DNA of 64,000 bases from Roseiarcus sp963835215 (GTDB taxonomy: Bacteria > Pseudomonadota > Alphaproteobacteria > Rhizobiales > Beijerinckiaceae). The position numbers and the translations under genes were made by a program. The stretch is from positions 744,001 to 808,000 of the forward strand of contig CAWIES010000004.1 in the NCBI GenBank assembly GCA_963835215.1, in the 5' to 3' direction. The notes beneath the pieces are model-generated. The model saw only the letters and a list, made by a program, of their open reading frames with translations, made no database searches and was not told the DNA's origin. Shown here in pieces: positions 56,533-64,000 of this stretch. Positions within the stretch are counted from its first letter, which is position 1. Each line of letters opens with the position of its first letter.

Positions 56533-58201
56533 ATGGAAAAGCGTATCGTCGCGAATGCCGATGCGGCAATCGCTGAGCTGACGTCGCTTGCCTTGGCGGG
56601 CGACGTCGCCGGCGCACTCGGCGTCGTCGATCAACTGATCAAGCTCGGCTCCAGCTCGACCTTCGTCTGGGCGCAGTTCCAGGCGCGCCTGCTGCATGCG
56701 GCGATGGACGACCCGCGCATGCCCGCGGCGCTGCTGGCGGCGCTGATCGATCGCTTTCACTGGGCCGAGCCGATCAGCGCGCTCAACCGCTTTCACCCCG
56801 ACCTGCGCGCCCGTGTCGCGGCCCGCCTCGCCGCGGCGCACGCCTGGCTCGACGATCTCCACGCTGGCGCGCGGCGTCTTGACGACGTCGGCGCGGCCGC
56901 CCGGCTCGTCCTGCGTCCGCCCAGCACGCCGACCGACATGACCCGGCTCTCGCCCGGCTCGCGGCGCGCGTTGCAAGGCTTCGTCAATTCGGCGCTGCGC
57001 TACGGGCCGCTGCTGGGCGGCGCGATCAACGACGAAGGCGTCGAGCGGCTCGAACAGGGGCTGCGCGCCGACGCGCCGCTGATCGAGGCGCTCGCCCATA
57101 TCGGCGCGCCCTCGCGGCTGCCCGACGGCGCGCGCTGGGCGCTGGCGCTCTCGGCCATGTACACGATCTCCCAGTACGGGACCGACGCGACGCTCGAACC
57201 GTTTCTAGCCGTGCAGCACGAACTCAGCCTCGGCGTTCTGCGCGACTATTGGGGGGTGATGGCCGAGTTGGCCGAGGCGCGGCGCGAGCAGACCATCGAC
57301 CGGCTCACCTGGCTGCTCGACGAAGGCCACCGCGCCGATCCACAATGCGCGGAGCCCGGCGACCCGGAGGCGCCGGTCGATCTCTTAGCCTGGGATCTTG
57401 CCCGTGCGGCGATGACCGTCCGCCACGCTTATCTCGCAGAGTGTCTCACGGAATCAGAAGCTTGGGGCTACCTACTGACGATCGCGCTCAAGGCGCAGGC
57501 GAGCTTCGAGTTCGTGGCGCGACTATGCCGATCGCTATCGCCGCGGTCGCATCCGCTGGTCGAACGCGCTTTACGACCGCTTCGACAACATCCTCACCTT
57601 CCTGATCGAGGACCCGCACTCGCCGTGGGTGCGTCTGCCCTGGCGCCTGCGCCTCGATGAGAACACGGTGCGCGGGCCCTCCTTTGACGCTGAGCCCCGC
57701 GCTTCGGAGCGACTGGTCAGCGTGTGGCGACGGCATGGGCGTCTCGGGCCGCAGATCGCGGCGGTGCTGGTCGTGGCGCTGCTGGTCGCGGGCTGGGAGG
57801 TGGCGAAACACCTGAAACCGGCGACGGTCCCCGATGCCGAACCGAGCGCAATCGTCGTCTCGCCGATCGCCGACCCGACCGAAGATCCCAATTCGACGCG
57901 CGGGGAATTCGCCCGCATTCAGGTCTTTTTCGCCGGCTACGGCGCTGGCGTGCGCGCCAATTTTCGCAACCCGCCGAGCCTCCACCCGCTCAGCGATTTT
58001 CGCTACGGCTTCGACCGGCCGACTCCCGATCGCGCGCTTGGCCCCAAACAGATCGAAATCTCGAACAAGGGCCTGCCACAGGCGCTCGATGCGCCGGCTG
58101 GCCTGCATTTCCTAACCATCCAGGCGCGGTTCGACGACGGCACGCAGTCGCCCGTGCGTCGCTTCGATGTGCCGGTCGACCCCGCCCATCCACGCCCCTA
58201 G
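56533..58201 (+). pseudogene. DUF1266 domain protein with a C-terminal membrane-anchored domain, +1 frame change
   Basis: From the ATG at 56533 a helical N-terminal half (LIKLGSSSTFVWAQFQARLL, RLSPGSRRALQGFVNSALRY) leads to a DUF1266-type region: DGARWALALSAMYTISQYGT, LDLLAWDLARAAM-like and SEAWGYLLTIALKAQASFE. At 57511-57512 (GAGTTCGTGG) the frame changes; the other frame continues SWRDYADRYRRGRIRWSNAL and then LPWRLRLDENTVRGPSF, a transmembrane helix (AAVLVVALLVAGWEVA) and a periplasmic-side domain of about 130 residues ending at 58201. Removing one T gives a 555-residue protein. Function unknown. Confidence 0.72.
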
Positions 58202-58261
58202 GCGCGCGGCTTGATCGGTTCGGGCGGGCGCGCTACACGGCGGGCCGACCGGAGGACGCAC

Positions 58262-59416
58262 ATGGAGGCCCGCGCCGCGCTGATTGAGCGCTTTCGCCAG
58301 ACGTTTGGCGGACAAGCGCAACTCTATCGGGCGCCAGGACGGGTCAATCTCATCGGCGAACACACCGATTACAACGGCGGGTTCGTGCTGCCGGCGGCGC
58401 TCGAGCAATGCACATGGATCGCGGCGGCGCCGCGCCCCGACCGATTGCTGCGCGTGCACTCGCTGCGCGCCGGCGAGACGCTCGAATTCGATCTCGACGA
58501 CCCTGCCCCCAAGCCGCGCCAAGATTGGAGCGATTACGTGCGCGGCGTCGCGGTCATGCTGCAGCGCGACAAATATCGGCTCAGCGGCGCCGATCTCGTC
58601 ATCGACAGCGACGTTCCGGTCGGCTCCGGCCTCAGCTCGTCGGCGGCGCTGGAAGTGGCAACCGGCTTCGCGCTGCTCGACTGCGCCGGCGTCGCTGTCG
58701 ACCGTACCCGCCTCGCGCTCTGCGCCCAGCGCGCCGAGAACGAGTTCGTCGGCATGCGCTGTGGCGTCATGGACCAGTTCGCCTCCTGCCACGGCGCCGC
58801 CGATCGCGCGCTGTTGATCGACTGCCGCAGCCTTGAGTTTCGCCTCGTGCCGATCGACCCTTCGGTGCGTCTGGTGATCGTCAACTCGATGGTTCACCAC
58901 GAGCTCGCCGGCAGCCAGTACAATGTCCGGCGCGAACAATGCGAAGAGGGCGTGGCGCGTCTGTCGAAAGTCTTGCCCGGCGTGCGCGAGCTGCGCGACG
59001 TCACGCTTGACGACCTCGCCCGTCATGGCGCGATCCTGCCCGAAGTCATCCTGCGCCGCGCCCGCCACATCGTCACCGAGAACGACCGCGTCGTGCGCGC
59101 GGCCGACGCGCTGGCGGCGGGAGAGGTCGAGGCTTGCGGGCGCCTGATGAACGCTTCCCACCTCAGCATGCGCGACGACTACGAAATCAGTTGCCGCGAA
59201 ATCGACATTCTGGTCGAGCTCGCTGGCCGGATCGACGGCGTGCTGGGCGCGCGCATGACCGGGGGCGGCTTCGGCGGCTGCACGATTAACCTGGTGCGGG
59301 CCGAGGCGGTCGAACGTTTCGCCGCCGAAATCGTGCCAGGCTACCAGTCGGCGACCGGGATCACCGCGCCGTTGCTCGTCTGCCGGCCTGGAGCGGGCGC
59401 CAGCGTCGTCGCCTGA
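58262..59416 (+). CDS. galK: galactokinase
   Basis: Phosphorylates galactose to galactose-1-phosphate. The 384-residue protein has the GHMP-family signatures: YRAPGRVNLIGEHTDYNGGF (about residues 22-41), the ATP loop VPVGSGLSSSAALEVATGFA, GMRCGVMDQFASCHG with the catalytic Asp and the C-terminal GARMTGGGFGGCTINLV. GGAGGA precedes the ATG at 58262. It is followed after 67 bases by galT; galE is not in the window. Confidence 0.95.
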   Translation: MEARAALIERFRQTFGGQAQLYRAPGRVNLIGEHTDYNGGFVLPAALEQCTWIAAAPRPDRLLRVHSLRAGETLEFDLDDPAPKPRQDWSDYVRGVAVMLQRDKYRLSGADLVIDSDVPVGSGLSSSAALEVATGFALLDCAGVAVDRTRLALCAQRAENEFVGMRCGVMDQFASCHGAADRALLIDCRSLEFRLVPIDPSVRLVIVNSMVHHELAGSQYNVRREQCEEGVARLSKVLPGVRELRDVTLDDLARHGAILPEVILRRARHIVTENDRVVRAADALAAGEVEACGRLMNASHLSMRDDYEISCREIDILVELAGRIDGVLGARMTGGGFGGCTINLVRAEAVERFAAEIVPGYQSATGITAPLLVCRPGAGASVVA

Positions 59417-59430
59417 CCGGCGCCAACGCC

Positions 59431-59474
59431 AGAGACAAAGAGCCGAGAGACCAAGAGCCGAGAGACAAAGAGCG
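59431..59474 (+). repeat. tandem repeat, three 15-bp units between galK and galT
   Basis: AGAGACAAAGAGCCG (59431-59445), AGAGACCAAGAGCCG (59446-59460) and AGAGACAAAGAGCG (59461-59474, one base shorter). Purine-rich, in the galK-galT spacer, ending ten bases before the GTG start of galT and so overlapping the place of its ribosome-binding site. Confidence 0.85.
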
Positions 59475-59483
59475 AGAACGCCG

Positions 59484-60524
59484 GTGACGTTGATGCAGCA
59501 TTCTTCCCATCGCCGGTTCAACCCGCTCACGCGCGAGTGGGTGCTGGTCTCGCCCCATCGCACCCAGCGCCCCTGGCAAGGCCAGACCGAACGCGCCGCG
59601 CGGCCAGCCGAGCACGCCTACGATCCCGACTGCTATCTTTGCCCCGGCAACGTGCGCGCCAACGGCGAGGTCAACCCGCCCTACCCGCACACCCTCGTCT
59701 TCACCAACGACTATCCCGCTTTGCAGTTGAATGCCGAGGCTGGCGGCTTCGACAAGCAGGGTCTGATCGTCGCCGAGCCGGAACGGGGTCAGTGCAAGGT
59801 CGTGTGCTTTTCGCCCCGCCATGACCTGACGCTGGCGCGCATGTCGGTTGAGGAAATCGAGCCGGTCGTCAAAGTGTGGACCGAGGAATACCGCGCGCTC
59901 GGCGCGATGGACGCGATCTCCTGGGTCCAGATTTTCGAGAACCGCGGCGCGGCGATGGGGGCGAGCAACCCGCACCCCCATTGCCAGATCTGGGCGACCG
60001 AGAGCCTGCCCAATGAGGCGGTCAAGGAGCTCGCCTCGCAGCGCGCCTATCTCGCCGAGCACGACCGGCCCCTGCTGAGCGACTATCTCGCGCTCGAGCT
60101 TGAGAGCGGCGAGCGGCTGGTGTGCGAGAATGAGCACTTCGTCGCGCTGACGCCGTTCTGGGCGGTGTGGCCATTCGAGACCCTCCTGCTTCCGCGCCGC
60201 CACTTCGGCGCCATGGACGAGATGCGAGCGCCCGAAGCACGGGCGCTCGCCGACATCCTGCGCCAAGTGACGATCCGCTACGACAACCTGTTCGAGATCT
60301 CATTTCCCTATTCGATGGGCTTCCATCAGTCGCCGACCGATGGCGAGGCCCATCCCGAGTGGCGCCTCCACGCGCATTTTTATCCCCCGCTCCTGCGCTC
60401 GGCGAGCGTACGCAAGTTCATGGTCGGCTTTGAGTTGCTCGGCTCGCCGCAGCGCGACATCACGCCCGAGGACGCGGCGCGCCGCCTGCGCGAAGTCCCG
60501 GCGACCCACTATCTCGATCGCTGA
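59484..60524 (+). CDS. galT: galactose-1-phosphate uridylyltransferase
   Basis: Exchanges UMP between UDP-glucose and galactose-1-phosphate. The 346-residue protein has RRFNPLTREWVLVSPHRTQR, zinc ligands in DCYLCPGNVRANGE, the active-site histidine triad NPHPHCQIWATE, ENEHFVALTPFWAVWPFETL and HAHFYPPLLRS. Start is GTG at 59484 or ATG at 59493; both follow the purine-rich 15-bp repeat that may serve as the ribosome site. Convergent with the aldo/keto reductase. Confidence 0.94.
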   Translation: MTLMQHSSHRRFNPLTREWVLVSPHRTQRPWQGQTERAARPAEHAYDPDCYLCPGNVRANGEVNPPYPHTLVFTNDYPALQLNAEAGGFDKQGLIVAEPERGQCKVVCFSPRHDLTLARMSVEEIEPVVKVWTEEYRALGAMDAISWVQIFENRGAAMGASNPHPHCQIWATESLPNEAVKELASQRAYLAEHDRPLLSDYLALELESGERLVCENEHFVALTPFWAVWPFETLLLPRRHFGAMDEMRAPEARALADILRQVTIRYDNLFEISFPYSMGFHQSPTDGEAHPEWRLHAHFYPPLLRSASVRKFMVGFELLGSPQRDITPEDAARRLREVPATHYLDR

Positions 60525-60536
60525 CGGCGCAGCGCC

Positions 60537-61550
60537 TCACGCCGGAGCGAGCGCCGCGTCGATCTCGGCGAGATCGGCCAGCGAAAGCAGCGGGCCGTCG
60601 AGCGCATCGAGGCAATCGTCGAGCTGCGTGAGTGTGCGCGCGCCGATCACCGCCGAGGTCATCCGCTCATCGCGGAGCACCCATTTCAGAGCGAGATGCG
60701 TGAGCGGCAGGCCGAGGCGTTTGGCGATCGCGCCGAGCCGGCGCACGCTTGCCAGCGCCGCCTCGGTGACCCCATCGCGGCCCATCGAGCCGCCGCGGCT
60801 GCCACGCTGCGCGCGAGAGTCGGCGGGGATGCCGTCGAGATATTTGCCGGTGAGAATCCCCTGACGCAGCGGCGAAAAGGCGACGCAGCCGGCGCCATTG
60901 GCCGCCAGCGTCGCGAGCAACCCATCGGCCTCGATGTCCCGCTCGAGCAGCGAATAGCGGACTTGATTGACGAGGCACGCAACGCCGAGCCCGCGCAGCG
61001 TGGCGATCGCCTCTTTGGCCGGCGCCGAGCGATAGTTGGAAATGCCGACATAGAGCGCCTTGCCCTGGCGCACCGCATCTGCGAGCGCCGACATCGTCTC
61101 CTCGATCGGCGTCTTGGGGTCGGGTCGGTGGTGATAGAAGATATCGACGTAATCAAGCCCGAGGCGCTTCAGGCTGGCGTCGAGACTGGCGAGTAGGTTC
61201 TTGCGCGAGCCCCATTCGCCGTAAGGGCCCGGCCACATCAGATAACCGGCCTTGGACGAAACGATGATCTCGTCGCGATAAGGCGCGAGATCGGCGGCGA
61301 TCATCCGCCCGAACCGCTCTTCGGCCGCGCCGGGCGGCGGGCCGTAGTTGTTGGCGAGATCGAAATGAGTGACGCCGCGATCGAACGCGCGCCGCACGAT
61401 TGCGCGGCCCGTCTCGAACGAATCGGCGTCGCCGAAATTCTGCCACAGGCCGAGCGAGATCGGCGGCAGCGACAGGCCGCTGCGGCCGCAGCGACGATAT
61501 TGCGCGCTAGCGTAGCGGTCGGGGCGAGCGACATAGGCTTCCTGCGACAA
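60537..61550 (-). CDS. YghZ-type aldo/keto reductase (L-glyceraldehyde-3-phosphate reductase like)
   Basis: A 337-residue NADPH-dependent oxidoreductase: YRRCGRSGLSLPPISLGLWQ, the catalytic Asp and Tyr in THFDLANNYGPPPGAAEERF, catalytic Lys in IIVSSKAGYLMWPGPYGEWG, His in DIFYHHRPDPKTPIEET. The GPPPGAAEE block is typical of the YghZ/AKR14 group, which detoxifies L-glyceraldehyde-3-phosphate and methylglyoxal. The start is taken as TTG at 61550, with AGGGAGAG upstream; an ATG at about 61533 has a better ribosome site but is out of frame, hinting at a possible lost base in a CCCC run just after it. Confidence 0.85.
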   Translation of the reverse strand: MSQEAYVARPDRYASAQYRRCGRSGLSLPPISLGLWQNFGDADSFETGRAIVRRAFDRGVTHFDLANNYGPPPGAAEERFGRMIAADLAPYRDEIIVSSKAGYLMWPGPYGEWGSRKNLLASLDASLKRLGLDYVDIFYHHRPDPKTPIEETMSALADAVRQGKALYVGISNYRSAPAKEAIATLRGLGVACLVNQVRYSLLERDIEADGLLATLAANGAGCVAFSPLRQGILTGKYLDGIPADSRAQRGSRGGSMGRDGVTEAALASVRRLGAIAKRLGLPLTHLALKWVLRDERMTSAVIGARTLTQLDDCLDALDGPLLSLADLAEIDAALAPA

Positions 61551-61714
61551 TTCCGGCTCTCCCTGGCGACGTTCGCGCTCTCGCCTGTCGTTATCAGCCA
61601 ATTTCCGGTCAGCCAATGCCTGGCGGCGCGAGACAAGTGTGCGCCTCGCCCAATCGCCGCTCGACAATCCGCCCGGCCGCTCGGCACAATGGCGTCGCGG
61701 TTCCCGGAGGCTCA

Positions 61715-64000
<2,286 letters not shown>

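Overview
The window is a high-GC chromosomal segment of an alphaproteobacterium, most likely a member of the Hyphomicrobiales (Rhizobiales) in the broad Beijerinckiaceae/Methylocystaceae neighbourhood. The argument is gene order and family content: a compact mraZ-rsmH-ftsL-ftsI-murE-murF-mraY-murD-ftsW-murG cluster, the order DUF4164/zapA next to tkt-gap-pgk-fba, a liv operon that ends in a DUF6867-type membrane gene, and several small secreted families common in that order (SIMPL, DUF992). The genus cannot be fixed from the sequence alone. No prophage, insertion sequence, CRISPR array or rRNA operon is visible; one tRNA-Leu(UAA) is present.

Layout. 1-1538: the end of an MFS transporter and a methyltransferase. 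1549-12813 (minus): division and cell-wall cluster, almost every junction overlapping by a few bases, so it is one translationally coupled operon; it stops at murG. Upstream of mraZ lies an array of TGGGN boxes with a 10-bp period, the known MraZ operator pattern. 13081-14877: SIMPL protein, queC, a small protein. 14939-20558 (minus): fba, pgk, gap, tkt. 20712-22917: DUF4164, zapA and a convergent GT39 glycosyltransferase. 23102-29242: a catabolic-looking region with an oligopeptide-type binding protein, an amidase, two short-chain dehydrogenases (one closely resembling 2-keto-3-deoxy-L-fuconate dehydrogenase) and a COG3618 lactonase-type amidohydrolase. 29319-32116: TrpD2-like protein, siroheme synthase and rhodanese. 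32132-38037: small secreted proteins, flavoproteins, a stand-alone Lrp/AsnC effector domain, an Ivy-type lysozyme inhibitor and EpmB. 38038-38577 is a low-GC gene-free stretch with a perfect DnaA box. 38578-43303: coiled-coil protein, tRNA-Leu, gpt, a MoaB/CinA-type protein, an FkbM methyltransferase, map and radC. 43578-49344: complete liv branched-chain amino-acid ABC operon with its binding protein and a clear intrinsic terminator. 49547-58201: secreted proteins, CcdA, aidB, an HTH-citrate synthase fusion divergent from a CaiB/BaiF CoA-transferase, and a DUF1266 protein. 58262-60524: galK-galT. 60537-61550: YghZ-type aldo/keto reductase. 61715-64000: the first 762 codons of dnaE.

Six genes (mraZ, the GT39 gene, the fuconate-type SDR, the FkbM gene, aidB and the DUF1266 gene) are each interrupted by a single frame change with homologous sequence continuing in the next frame. 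Five behave as one extra base and one as a missing base. So many clean single-base indels in otherwise intact genes suggests residual sequencing errors more than decay, although the mraZ case has a special consequence: the MraZ N-terminus becomes open in frame with rsmH. The most distinctive regulatory observations are the MraZ box array, the symmetrical AT-rich site TTGATT-N5-AATCAA between the HTH-citrate synthase and the CoA-transferase, and several short intergenic tandem repeats (5, 15 and 18 bp units).
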